DNA from: WSZY01 sp964559845
GTDB lineage: Bacteria > Pseudomonadota > Zetaproteobacteria > Mariprofundales > Mariprofundaceae
Direction: 5' to 3'
NCBI GenBank assembly: GCA_964559845.1
Contig: CAZLJF010000060.1
Location: forward strand, 1 to 9,791
Length of the DNA stretch: 9,791 nucleotides
Each line of letters begins with the position of its first letter. The first letter of the stretch is position 1. Of this stretch, positions 1-6,772 are shown piece after piece. The position numbers and the translations under genes are program-made. The notes beneath the pieces were generated by a model. The model saw only the letters and a program-made list of their open reading frames with translations, was not told the origin of the DNA and did no database searches.

Positions 1-2
1 CT

Positions 3-113
3 GCCGATTCCGGCGTCTTTGCCCGTATGAACAAGCGTATGACCACTTTTGTAGCCGGGAAGCTTGGCGTTGATCATAAAGAGGCAGGCACCACGGCATG
101 GAACCGGTATTGA
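3..113 (+). CDS. C-terminal end of an unrecognised protein (partial)
   Basis: A reading frame open from the window edge gives 36 residues (starting ADSGVFARMNK, ending TTAWNRY) before a TGA at 111-113. The composition looks like real protein, with mixed charged and hydrophobic residues and no low complexity. The frame closes just before a non-coding stretch that leads into the toxin-antitoxin pair. No start codon is needed because the gene begins outside the window. I do not recognise the family from so short a tail, so no function is offered. It could also be a chance open frame, since 36 codons is short. Confidence 0.5.
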   Translation, partial: ADSGVFARMNKRMTTFVAGKLGVDHKEAGTTAWNRY

Positions 114-165
114 ACGACAATTAACTTGGCCGGTTAGCGTCAATTACGGTGGCCGGCGATATCAG

Positions 166-209
166 TTGTCTTGCAAACACATTCTGCTACTATTCACTAC
201 AAATGTAGC
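166..209 (+). promoter_or_regulatory. Candidate promoter and operator of the toxin-antitoxin pair
   Basis: TTGTCT (166-171) and TACTAT (188-193) are separated by 16 bases and each match 4 of 6 sigma-70 consensus positions. Overlapping the -10 box is an inverted repeat, GCTAC (186-190) and GTAGC (205-209), with a 14-base spacer. A ribbon-helix-helix antitoxin commonly represses its own promoter through such a repeat, which is family knowledge. The assignment here is inference from position. Confidence 0.4.
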
Positions 210-222
210 AATGGAGGAAGTC

Positions 223-450
223 ATGAGTATGCCTGTCCGTATTGATGAGCAACTGTATGAAGAAGCGAAAAGCGCTTCAAAAGGCGAGTGTCGAACTATA
301 TCAGGCCAACTTGAGTTTTGGGCAAGGGTGGGTAAGGCGGCGCTCGACAACCCAGATTTGCCTGTCGAGTTTGTTCGGGATTTAATGGTCGCAAAAGCCG
401 AAGATCGTAAACAGCTATCTACATTTGAGCCTGGCCAGTTTCGTGACTGA
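223..450 (+). CDS. ParD-like antitoxin of a type II toxin-antitoxin system
   Basis: This 75-residue protein starts at ATG 223, chosen because GGAGG lies at 213-217 with a 5-base spacer. A further in-frame ATG at 211 would overlap that ribosome site. The N-terminal half (PVRIDEQLYEEAKSAS, then a segment around RTISGQLEFWARVGK, residues 24-38) has the short strand plus two-helix layout of ribbon-helix-helix DNA-binding antitoxins. The ISGQLEFW segment resembles the SINAQAEFW-like signature of small ParD-like proteins. The charged C-terminal tail would wrap the toxin. The gene overlaps the downstream toxin, the usual antitoxin-first order. Expected roles are neutralising the toxin and repressing the operon. 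The assignment rests on recognised sequence pattern and gene order, not on a search. Confidence 0.75.
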   Translation: MSMPVRIDEQLYEEAKSASKGECRTISGQLEFWARVGKAALDNPDLPVEFVRDLMVAKAEDRKQLSTFEPGQFRD

Positions 451-718
451 TATAGAAATACAACAAACTAATGCTTTCATGCGTGCCTATAAAAAGCTTC
501 ATAACAACCAAAAAGATGCGGTTGATAAGGCTGTAGCAGATATTGTTATTGATCCTACTGTTGGCATAGCAAAAAAAGGCGACCTGCAAGGTGTATATGT
601 TTATAAGTTTGAGTGTGTAGGCCAACGCTTCTTATTGGCGTATGAATACGATTCAGTAACAAGAGTGTTGTTGTTGGTTGGGTCACATGAAAACTTCTAT
701 CGAAAAATAAAGAAATAG
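443..718 (+). CDS. RelE/ParE-family toxin
   Basis: This protein has about 91 residues if read from GTG 443, or 97 from TTG 425. Neither start has a good ribosome site, so translation is probably coupled to the antitoxin, whose stop is at 448-450. GTG 443 is preferred because family members begin a few residues before the T-x-x-F-x-x-A-x-K-K-L-H stretch, seen here as TNAFMRAYKKLH. Further family signatures are a DPTVGIAKKGDL segment, VYVYKF, LLAYEYD and the C-terminal GSHENFYR. The fold is a small alpha/beta toxin that acts either as an mRNA interferase or as a gyrase poison. The sequence does not say which. The gene is visibly AT-richer than hemA, prfA or glgP, consistent with horizontal acquisition. 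The frame is intact, so the toxin is likely functional. Confidence 0.8.
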   Translation: MTDIEIQQTNAFMRAYKKLHNNQKDAVDKAVADIVIDPTVGIAKKGDLQGVYVYKFECVGQRFLLAYEYDSVTRVLLLVGSHENFYRKIKK

Positions 719-786
719 AAACTATGCCATAATCGGTCATTTTAATTGTCGCTTTATAACCGGAAGCATCATAAGCCGGAGCAGGG

Positions 787-1503
787 ATGGTGATATGCAT
801 GAGTCAGATGGAAGATAACAAGATCGAAAAATATCGGCACGAAATGCGACAGCTGATCTATCTTTTTTCCCATGATATGCGTAATCCGCTGGTGAATATG
901 AAGGCTCTGCTGCATGAGATGAGAGCATCGTTGCAGGAGGTCAGGAGGGGGAAGTTGCAACTTCTGGAACAGGAGATTCCGGATACGCTGGAGATGTTCG
1001 AGCAGACGGTTGCACGCATGAATACGCTGATCAACGGCGCCAATGAGATTTACCACTGCATGTTCGATGATATCGAATGTGAAGAGGTTGATCTTCAGGC
1101 GCTGGTTGAAAGGGTGGTAAACAGATTCGGCAGCAGGGCCGGTATTGAGTTTTCAGTGGAGAGGCTCCCTGCGGTATGGGCTGACCCGCTGGCCATGAGC
1201 AGGATCATCGAGCAACTGCTGGATAATGCCGTGCATGCCATGGCAGCGAATGGCGGCGTTATAACCATTGCGGCGGACAGCAGCGAAGGTTCTGATCTGC
1301 TGCTCATCCGTGATACGGGCCAGTGGATGTCCGNNNNNNNNNNNNNNNNNNNNNNNNNNNNNNNNNNNNNNNNNNNNNNNNNNNNNNNNNNNNNNNNNNN
1401 NNNNNNNNNNNNNNNNNNNNNNNNNNNNNNNNNGTGTGAATCCGGGCCGGGTGAGGGCTCTGTATTTTATGTCAGGCTGCCACAGAGGAGAGCGCAGGGT
1501 TAA
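787..1503 (+). CDS. Small soluble sensor histidine kinase, interrupted by an assembly gap
   Basis: The kinase core follows a short N-terminus. An H-box is present (LFSHDMRNPL, phospho-acceptor His29), then a dimerisation helix pair, an ATP-binding N-box (IIEQLLDNAVHAM, Asn147) and a G1 box (DTG at 176-178). After the 100-N gap the frame resumes with SGPGEGSVFYVRLP, the usual end of a HATPase domain. The F and G2 boxes would lie in the gap. There is no transmembrane segment and no PAS or other sensor domain, so it is probably a cytoplasmic orphan that senses through a partner. ATG 787 has GGAG at 778-781, and ATG 799 is an alternative. An in-frame TAA at 772-774 rules out a longer N-terminus. 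The G1 box reads DTGQWM where DxGxGM is expected, very close to the gap edge. No response regulator is adjacent in this window. Confidence 0.75.
   Translation: MVICMSQMEDNKIEKYRHEMRQLIYLFSHDMRNPLVNMKALLHEMRASLQEVRRGKLQLLEQEIPDTLEMFEQTVARMNTLINGANEIYHCMFDDIECEEVDLQALVERVVNRFGSRAGIEFSVERLPAVWADPLAMSRIIEQLLDNAVHAMAANGGVITIAADSSEGSDLLLIRDTGQWMSXXXXXXXXXXXXXXXXXXXXXXXXXXXXXXXXXXCESGPGEGSVFYVRLPQRRAQG
1334..1433. other. Assembly gap (100 N)
   Basis: There are exactly 100 undetermined bases inside the histidine kinase. A round number usually marks a scaffold join of unknown true length. HATPase domains normally have about 40-48 residues between the G1 box and the terminal SxPGxGS segment, whereas the placeholder allows about 33. 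The true gap is therefore probably longer than shown. Confidence 0.95.
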
Positions 1504-1508
1504 CGATC

Positions 1509-1910
1509 CTAGTTGTTGATGCAGGCCTTGAGATGGGTGTCGATCTTGAGGATATGGTTAACCAGCCAGCTTTCCAGGAAATCATGCAACCTCTGGATAA
1601 GGTCATCACTGATGCCTTCGATCTCGAAACGCTCACGATAGCGGGTATAGGTTTCCAGAAGCTTGCCATGCTGCTCCTTATTTTTTGCTGCAACAGGGCA
1701 TTTGGTGCGGCGCATGCAGATCTCTTCATAGCAGAAGTGGCTACGGGTAAACAGACCAAGATTATCAAGCAGGTTGCCGACATAGCGGGCATCAATATCG
1801 CCCCGTGCCATATGTGTCTCAAGATCCGCAAGATACTTGAACAGGATCTTGTGCTGCTTATCTACTTCATTTTCACCTGTGCTATACTCATCTTTCCATG
1901 CTAGCGCCAT
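1509..1910 (-). CDS. Bacteriohemerythrin with one altered diiron ligand
   Basis: A 133-residue single-domain hemerythrin, the usual length for bacterial members, which bind O2 at a non-heme diiron site in a four-helix bundle. ATG 1910 is chosen because AAGGGGG lies 7 bases upstream. A TTG at 1913 would fall too close to it. Family motifs in order are the N-terminal W5 segment, DKQH (His20), SHFCYEE (His58, Glu62), CP then KEQH (His81), and WLVNHILKID (His119, Asp124). The expected third-helix pair is HxxxH. Here the first position is Asn77 (codon AAT on the minus strand) and only His81 remains. The gene starts 28 bases after the prmC stop, so it is probably co-transcribed with the hemA cluster. 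Likely roles are O2 storage, delivery or sensing, though the changed ligand may alter binding. Confidence 0.88.
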   Translation of the reverse strand: MALAWKDEYSTGENEVDKQHKILFKYLADLETHMARGDIDARYVGNLLDNLGLFTRSHFCYEEICMRRTKCPVAAKNKEQHGKLLETYTRYRERFEIEGISDDLIQRLHDFLESWLVNHILKIDTHLKACINN

Positions 1911-1938
1911 CAAAGTGCCCCCTTATAGGTCTGTAACA

Positions 1939-2820
1939 TTAAGTATCCGGTGAATGACATGCAAGCAACTCCTGTTTGTCAGATGGCTTCAGTCGGTAAA
2001 TCCCGCCCCTTTTGTTGCCAGCCAGGTCATTGTAAATGCCGGCTTTTTGCAGCCAGACCGGCGGGGAAGGGAGGCCGCAGATACCAGTCTCCACAATAAG
2101 ATGCCCTCCCGGTTTGAGCCACTGTCCGCACTCATGAAAAAGAATGGAGAGATAGGTGCGGCCATCATTTTCATCGGTCAGGGCGCTGCGGGGCTCATAA
2201 GCCAGTTCAGGCTCCAGCGCCTGCATCTCCTCCCGTCCGATATAGGGAGGGTTGGAAACAATGGCATCGAATGGGGCAGTCTCCCGATCAAGGGCGGCAA
2301 ACATATCGCCATGTTTGAACGTAATACGTTCGCTCACATGCAGGCTGTCAGCATTTGATATGGCAACTTCAAGCGCTGCTTGTGATATATCGGTTGCAAC
2401 AATTTCGGCATTGGGAAACTCGCATGCCAGCGTGCAGGCAATACAGCCGGAGCCGGTGCCGATATCACAGAAGCGATAAGCCATTTCCCTCTCCGGATAG
2501 AGGTTTAACAGCGTTTCAACAAGATGTTCGGTTTCCGGCCGGGGAATAAGCACCCGGGGATCAACATGGAACGGGCGTGACCAGAACTCTTTTTCACCGA
2601 GAATATAGGCGACAGGTTCACGCCGCAGGCGGCGGGAGAGAAGTTCCCGGAATTCCTTTTCCACATGTTGCGGAACTTCATCGTGCATGCGAACAATGAG
2701 TGCGGTTTTATCGATTTGCCACAGATGCATCAGCAGCAGTTCGGCATCAAGGCGCGGTGTGTCGCAACCTGCATCTGTCAGCAGGCTGACTGCCTGCCGC
2801 AGCAGTTCGCGGCTGTTCAT
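1939..2820 (-). CDS. prmC: Release factor glutamine N5-methyltransferase PrmC
   Basis: A 293-residue cytoplasmic methyltransferase that transfers a methyl group from S-adenosylmethionine to the glutamine of the GGQ motif in release factors RF1 and RF2. It has an N-terminal helical release-factor-binding domain (about 1-85) and the linker PRPETE (94-99). A Rossmann-type domain follows, with the SAM-binding DIGTGSG (119-125) and the substrate-glutamine-binding NPPY (190-193). It is slightly longer than the roughly 277-residue E. coli protein, mostly by a C-terminal tail. ATG 2820 overlaps the prfA TGA in an ATGA arrangement, which indicates translational coupling with its own substrate gene. 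Confidence 0.95.
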   Translation of the reverse strand: MNSRELLRQAVSLLTDAGCDTPRLDAELLLMHLWQIDKTALIVRMHDEVPQHVEKEFRELLSRRLRREPVAYILGEKEFWSRPFHVDPRVLIPRPETEHLVETLLNLYPEREMAYRFCDIGTGSGCIACTLACEFPNAEIVATDISQAALEVAISNADSLHVSERITFKHGDMFAALDRETAPFDAIVSNPPYIGREEMQALEPELAYEPRSALTDENDGRTYLSILFHECGQWLKPGGHLIVETGICGLPSPPVWLQKAGIYNDLAGNKRGGIYRLKPSDKQELLACHSPDT

Positions 2821-3890
2821 GCTCCCTGTGCGGCAAGCAATTCCGCCTGATGTTGAGTGAGCAGCGCATCAATCAGCTCATCCATCTCACCATTGAGAAT
2901 CTGCTCCAGTTTATAGAGCGTCAGGTTGATGCGATGGTCCGTAATGCGGCCCTGGGGAAAATTATAGGTGCGGATACGTTCGGAGCGGTCACCGGAGCCG
3001 ACCATACCGCGTCTGGCCGCGGCTCTCTCCGTATCGGCTTCGGACTGCTCCTTGTCAAACAGTCTTGCCTGCAACACCTTCATGGCCTGAGCCCTGTTTT
3101 TATGCTGGCTGGCCTGATCCTGGCAAGTGACGACGATACCGGAAGGGATATGCGTGATACGGACGGCTGATTCGGTCTTGTTGACGTGCTGACCGCCGGC
3201 GCCGGATGCCCGGTAAACGTCGATGCGGATATCTTCAGGGCGAATATTGATATCCACCTCTTCCGCCTCCGGCAGGATCGCTACAGTACAGGCGGAGGTG
3301 TGGATACGTCCCTGCGTCTCCGTGCTGGGAATGCGCTGTACCCGATGTACGCCGGATTCAAATTTGAAGCGTGAAAATACGCCCTGACCACTGATCTGCG
3401 CAATGATCTCTTTGTAGCCGCCAATATCTGTGCCATTACTGGAGAGGATCTCCACCCTGAATCCCAGCCGTTCCGCATAACGGCAGTACATACGGAAAAG
3501 ATCGGCGGCAAAAAGTGCTGCCTCATCACCACCGGTGCCGGCCCGCACTTCAAGAATGGCATTGCGGTTGTCATTCGGATCTTTCGGAAGCAGCAGGATG
3601 CGGAGCTCTTCAGAGCTTTTCTCCAGTGCCTCTTTCAGCTCCGGCAGTTCCATCTCTGCAAGTTCACGCAGCTCCGGATCGCAGTCAGGATCGGCGAGCA
3701 GCTCTTCATTATCGGCGATCTGCTGTTCAATTCTTTGGAAGTTGACCACTGCATCTGCAACCGGGTTCACTTCAGCGAATTCGCGTGAGATTTCTGTATA
3801 TTTGCCGGCGTTGGAGGTTATTTCCGGGTCGGCAAGCATCTCGGCGAGTTCCTGCCTGCGGTGCAGGATGTCATCCAGACGTCTGTTCAT
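2817..3890 (-). CDS. prfA: Peptide chain release factor 1 (RF1)
   Basis: A 357-residue class I release factor that recognises UAA and UAG stop codons in the ribosomal A site and triggers hydrolysis of peptidyl-tRNA. The codon-recognition tripeptide is Pro-Ser-Thr at 188-190 (RF1 pattern PxT, not the SPF of RF2), inside VQRIPSTETQGR. The catalytic GGQ is at 232-234 within SGAGGQHVNK, and Gln234 is the expected PrmC target. ATG 3890 is chosen because AGGGAG lies 4 bases upstream and the protein then aligns in length with RF1 (360 in E. coli). The open frame extends 20 codons further, but that part lies in hemA and looks spurious. It overlaps the end of hemA by 20 bases and the start of prmC by 4. 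Confidence 0.96.
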   Translation of the reverse strand: MNRRLDDILHRRQELAEMLADPEITSNAGKYTEISREFAEVNPVADAVVNFQRIEQQIADNEELLADPDCDPELRELAEMELPELKEALEKSSEELRILLLPKDPNDNRNAILEVRAGTGGDEAALFAADLFRMYCRYAERLGFRVEILSSNGTDIGGYKEIIAQISGQGVFSRFKFESGVHRVQRIPSTETQGRIHTSACTVAILPEAEEVDINIRPEDIRIDVYRASGAGGQHVNKTESAVRITHIPSGIVVTCQDQASQHKNRAQAMKVLQARLFDKEQSEADTERAAARRGMVGSGDRSERIRTYNFPQGRITDHRINLTLYKLEQILNGEMDELIDALLTQHQAELLAAQGA

Positions 3891-5181
3891 CGGACTCCCT
3901 GGCCTGTTTCGGCAGTGACTGCTCGGTATCGAACAGTCTGCGTGCAGCACCCATCAGCAGGTCACCCTCAATATCGTCGGGCAGGGTTTTCAATGTGCGC
4001 AGGGTTGGGTGAAGAAAACGCTTCATCAGGGCCCGGCTAAAGCGTTCAACCATCTCCTTCTGCTCATCAGAGAGCCCTTTCATATAACGGGCGGCTTTTT
4101 CCAGCTCCTCCCTCCGCATTATTTCGGATTGTTCCTGGATGGCACGAATGAGCGGCACTGATTCCAGTGATTTCAGCCAGGTGAGCAGGGATTTCGCCTC
4201 CTCCTCCAGCAGAGCCTTTGCCTGCTCGGACTCCTTTTTTCGCTGCTCCTGATTGCCCTGGACTACCTGCTGGAGGTCATCAATATCGTAAAGGTATGCC
4301 CCCTCAATATCAGCAATGCGCGGATCGATGTCGCGGGGTACGGCGATATCGACAAGGAACATCGGTTTCACGGCGCGTTTCTGCATGGCCTGCCGGACAG
4401 CCTCGGGAAGCAGGACATAGGTGGAGGCACCGGTGCTGGATAAAATAATATCTGCGGAATCAAGGTATTCCGGCAGTTGTTCCAGTGTCAGGGCATGGCC
4501 TTCAAACTCAATGGCCAGTTTTTTTGCACGTTCCAGTGTGCGGTTGGCAACAAGAATGCTGGTGCAACCGTTACCGCGCAGGTGCCGTGCGGCAAGTTCG
4601 GCCATTTCGCCTGCACCGATCAGCATCACGGTCTTGCCGGTAAGATCGCCGAAAATCCGCTTGGCCAGTTCAACGGCACAAGAGGAGATATTGACCGCCT
4701 GTTTGCCAATGGCCGTTTCACTGCGTGCGCGTTTTGCAGCGGCAAAGGTGGACTGATAAAGCCTGTGCAGGATATGGCCTGCGGTTCCGGCAGCCAGTGC
4801 CTGCTCATAAGATGCCTTGACCTGCCCGAGAATCTGCGGTTCTCCCAGCACCAGCGAATCCAGCCCTGAAGCCACGGCAAAAAGGTGCCGAATGGCATCA
4901 TCGGTGGTGAACGAGTAGAGGTGTTCACGTACGGTTTCAAGTTCCATGCCGGATTTATGGGCAAACCACTCATAACAGACGGCAATGGCAGCATCGGGAT
5001 CATGGGTCACCATGGTCATCTCGACCCTGTTACAGGTGGAGAGAAGTGCTGCTTCACGGATAGAGGGGTGCCTGATCATATCCTGCAACAGTCGCGGAAT
5101 TTCCGCCTCGCTTACCGCCAGACGCTCGCGCAGTTCAACAGGCGCAGTTCGATGGTTCAGGCCAACATGGCAAATTCGCAT
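3871..5181 (-). CDS. hemA: Glutamyl-tRNA reductase
   Basis: A 436-residue enzyme of the C5 pathway. It uses NADPH to reduce the glutamate on Glu-tRNA to glutamate-1-semialdehyde, the first committed step toward heme and other tetrapyrroles. The substrate-binding N-terminus shows GLNHRTAPVE (7-16), and the nucleophilic Cys50 sits in LLSTCNRVE. A conserved GLDSLVLGEPQILGQVK segment (106-122) follows. The NADPH-binding loop is LIGAGEMA (187-194), and the C-terminal helical dimerisation domain is intact. The start is fixed by the conserved N-terminal motif. No good ribosome site precedes it, but the upstream gene stops only 9 bases away, so coupled translation is plausible. HemA is commonly followed by prfA and prmC in proteobacteria, as here. 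Confidence 0.96.
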   Translation of the reverse strand: MRICHVGLNHRTAPVELRERLAVSEAEIPRLLQDMIRHPSIREAALLSTCNRVEMTMVTHDPDAAIAVCYEWFAHKSGMELETVREHLYSFTTDDAIRHLFAVASGLDSLVLGEPQILGQVKASYEQALAAGTAGHILHRLYQSTFAAAKRARSETAIGKQAVNISSCAVELAKRIFGDLTGKTVMLIGAGEMAELAARHLRGNGCTSILVANRTLERAKKLAIEFEGHALTLEQLPEYLDSADIILSSTGASTYVLLPEAVRQAMQKRAVKPMFLVDIAVPRDIDPRIADIEGAYLYDIDDLQQVVQGNQEQRKKESEQAKALLEEEAKSLLTWLKSLESVPLIRAIQEQSEIMRREELEKAARYMKGLSDEQKEMVERFSRALMKRFLHPTLRTLKTLPDDIEGDLLMGAARRLFDTEQSLPKQARESDEQTSG

Positions 5182-5190
5182 GGCTAAAAG

Positions 5191-5679
5191 CTAACCGTTC
5201 TTTGTTTCCTGTCCATCCTCTTCCAGTATGAGCGGGACAGGGATGAGTGAATCGTTGCGGATCTGATAGGCAAAAGCTTCAAGGCAACCGGCGGTGTTGA
5301 GCGCCAGCGGCATATAGACAAAAGATTTTTCGGCAAGTTCAGGAGCGGCTTGTTTGATGACTGCTGCAAGCCTTTCCAGTTTCGCACAATCAGGAATTCT
5401 ATCATCTTGTATGGTAAAAAACAGACCACACGGCGTAATTTCCCGCGCTGCCCACTCTTCCAGGGTCTGTTGCAGGTTGCTGTCTGTGAATGCCTGCTCG
5501 GCACATTGCACAGCCCCGGTGCATGGAAGAGGTGCTGCATGGTTAATGGTTGCCCCCTTTTTCCGACCGATCAGCCCGAAACATGGCCGTGGATCGGCAT
5601 TGAGGGCGGAATGCAGCATAAACTGTACGGCATGACGCGCGATAGACAGGGGTGTGACGGGCTCGGATGTGTCTGACAT
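5191..5679 (-). CDS. Uncharacterised protein resembling a JAB/MPN domain without its metal site
   Basis: A 162-residue soluble protein with no signal peptide or membrane segment. I do not recognise it as a named family. Its segment order resembles bacterial JAB (Mov34/MPN/PAD-1) domains: a PRPCFGLIG strand-helix start (30-38) where JAB has PEExCGLL, then a FTDSNLQQTLEEW segment (64-76). CGLFFTIQDD (84-93) falls where JAB has GxxHSHP, and an EAFAYQIRNDSLIPVPL end (134-150) matches the aFRI-dG-evpv strand pair. The JAMM zinc ligands (Glu and HxH) are absent, so any protease activity is unlikely and a binding role is possible. It ends 9 bases before hemA and heads that cluster. The start ATG lacks a clear ribosome site. 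The coding call is good, but the fold call is inference. Confidence 0.7.
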   Translation of the reverse strand: MSDTSEPVTPLSIARHAVQFMLHSALNADPRPCFGLIGRKKGATINHAAPLPCTGAVQCAEQAFTDSNLQQTLEEWAAREITPCGLFFTIQDDRIPDCAKLERLAAVIKQAAPELAEKSFVYMPLALNTAGCLEAFAYQIRNDSLIPVPLILEEDGQETKNG

Positions 5680-5798
5680 TTGCGAAGCATAAAGAGTATG
5701 TCGGTCGGGTCAAACATACGAATATTATTACATGTTTTGCTTGACTGAAGCCTGTATCTGGCATAGGAAGCGCTGTTCCGGCGGAGGAATATATAAGC
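5680..5798. promoter_or_regulatory. Divergent intergenic region with candidate promoters
   Basis: This region separates the minus-strand hemA cluster from the plus-strand peptidase. On the minus strand, TG-T-AATAAT (the hexamer is complementary to 5724-5729) resembles an extended -10 box and would give a leader of roughly 38 bases. A second possibility is TTGACC with TATGCT 16 bases on, but it would give an almost leaderless start. On the plus strand, TTGACT (5741-5746) is a fair -35 box, but the hexamers 16-18 bases downstream match poorly. The assignments are weak and based on consensus only. Confidence 0.35.
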
Positions 5799-6734
5799 GT
5801 GAGCCATTTTTCAGTCATGTTGGTGCCCGAATCAGGGCAGGTCAGAAGCTATCGAATCAGTCGACGGCTGGTGACGGTATGTGCCTTTTTGTTGTTTTCC
5901 CTTGCCATCTTTGGCAGTTGGGGAGCCTACAGTCTCTACAGTTCACATAGCCTTTCTGCAGAGCTTCAGCAGGCCCGGCAACAGCTTGAGCTTGCGCGCT
6001 CCATACATGAGCAGGAGATCAGCCGCCTGCAGAGCCAGGTGAACGCGGAGCAGGAGAAAATGGCTGTCTATGCACGTACGCTGGGGCAGTTGCAGGCAAA
6101 GATTTCCCGGTTGGACTCCCTGGGTGAGAAGCTTGTGGAAGTTGCTTCTCTGGACAAGAAGGAGTTTGATTTTGGTCTGCAGCCTGCATTTGGCGGCCCT
6201 CGTCTGATCCAGTCCCCGATCAGTGCGGATATGGGGTTGCATGATCATGTTCAGCACGTCAGTTCGCGGCTTTCAAGTCTGGATAGCCAACTGGCTGCGA
6301 TCGATTATCTGTTACAGGGTAGCAGGGAAGAGAAAAATGCAAGGCCTCATGCATGGCCGAGCGAAGGCGGCTGGCTAAGTTCACATTACGGTATGCGTGC
6401 GGACCCTTTCACAGGCGAGCGTGCGGTACACCGTGGCGTTGATATTGCCAATCGTTTTGGTGCTCCGGTTCTGGCGGCCAGCCGGGGTGTGGTTACATTT
6501 GCCGGCAAGATGAAGGATTTCGGCTATATCGTCGACATTGAACATGGCTACGGATACAAAACCCGTTATGGTCACCTTTCCAGTCTGGCTGTAAAGGTTG
6601 GTGATGAAGTCTCCGATAATCAGCTGATCGGACGTATCGGCTCTTCAGGCCGTTCCACTGGCCCGCATCTCCATTATGAAGTGCATCGCAATGGCAGACC
6701 ATTGAATCCATTGACTTTTCTCCCCCGCGGATAA
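5799..6734 (+). CDS. Membrane-anchored M23 (LytM-type) metallopeptidase
   Basis: A 311-residue cell-wall hydrolase candidate. The start is GTG 5799, with GGAGGAA at 5783-5789. Domains in order are a short basic cytoplasmic N-terminus, one transmembrane helix (about 24-47), a coiled coil rich in Glu, Gln and Leu (about 52-118), a linker, and a C-terminal M23 domain (about 190-306). The zinc and catalytic residues are all present: HRGVD (His211, Asp215), YGHL (His259) and HLH (His290, His292). This predicts an active endopeptidase cleaving peptidoglycan cross-bridges, unlike degenerate EnvC or NlpD activators. The layout (TM, coiled coil, LytM) suggests an inner-membrane protein facing the periplasm and acting in cell division or envelope growth. 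It appears to be a single-gene unit with its own terminator. Confidence 0.93.
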   Translation: MSHFSVMLVPESGQVRSYRISRRLVTVCAFLLFSLAIFGSWGAYSLYSSHSLSAELQQARQQLELARSIHEQEISRLQSQVNAEQEKMAVYARTLGQLQAKISRLDSLGEKLVEVASLDKKEFDFGLQPAFGGPRLIQSPISADMGLHDHVQHVSSRLSSLDSQLAAIDYLLQGSREEKNARPHAWPSEGGWLSSHYGMRADPFTGERAVHRGVDIANRFGAPVLAASRGVVTFAGKMKDFGYIVDIEHGYGYKTRYGHLSSLAVKVGDEVSDNQLIGRIGSSGRSTGPHLHYEVHRNGRPLNPLTFLPRG

Positions 6735-6739
6735 TTCTG

Positions 6740-6772
6740 TCCAGATCCAGTCTGGAGCCTTTCAATTTTTTT
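6740..6772 (+). terminator. Probable intrinsic terminator of the M23 peptidase gene
   Basis: A perfect 6-base stem, TCCAGA (6740-6745) with TCTGGA (6751-6756), encloses a 5-base loop and starts 5 bases after the stop codon. It is followed by a T-rich stretch ending in seven consecutive T (6766-6772). The T run begins 9 bases after the stem with other T in between, so termination may be less than complete. Confidence 0.5.

Noticed and set aside
142..151. AATTACGGTG shared with the palindromic element at 9633-9642, suggesting two copies of one repeat.
   Set aside because: Only 10 bases match and the surrounding bases, including the long inverted repeat, are not shared, so chance is the simpler explanation.
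114..222. A possible integron attC site flanking the toxin-antitoxin pair.
   Set aside because: There is no convincing RYYYAAC/GTTRRRY core pair on either side. GCCGG/CCGGC (131-157) forms only a short stem with a large loop.
1533..1904. A 123-codon plus-strand frame opposite the bacteriohemerythrin.
   Set aside because: It is a shadow of the hemerythrin, whose metal-ligand motifs are clear on the minus strand.
3891..3950. A 20-codon N-terminal extension of prfA.
   Set aside because: These codons fall within the end of hemA, have no ribosome site of their own and are absent from the usual RF1 length. ATG 3890 has AGGGAG in front.
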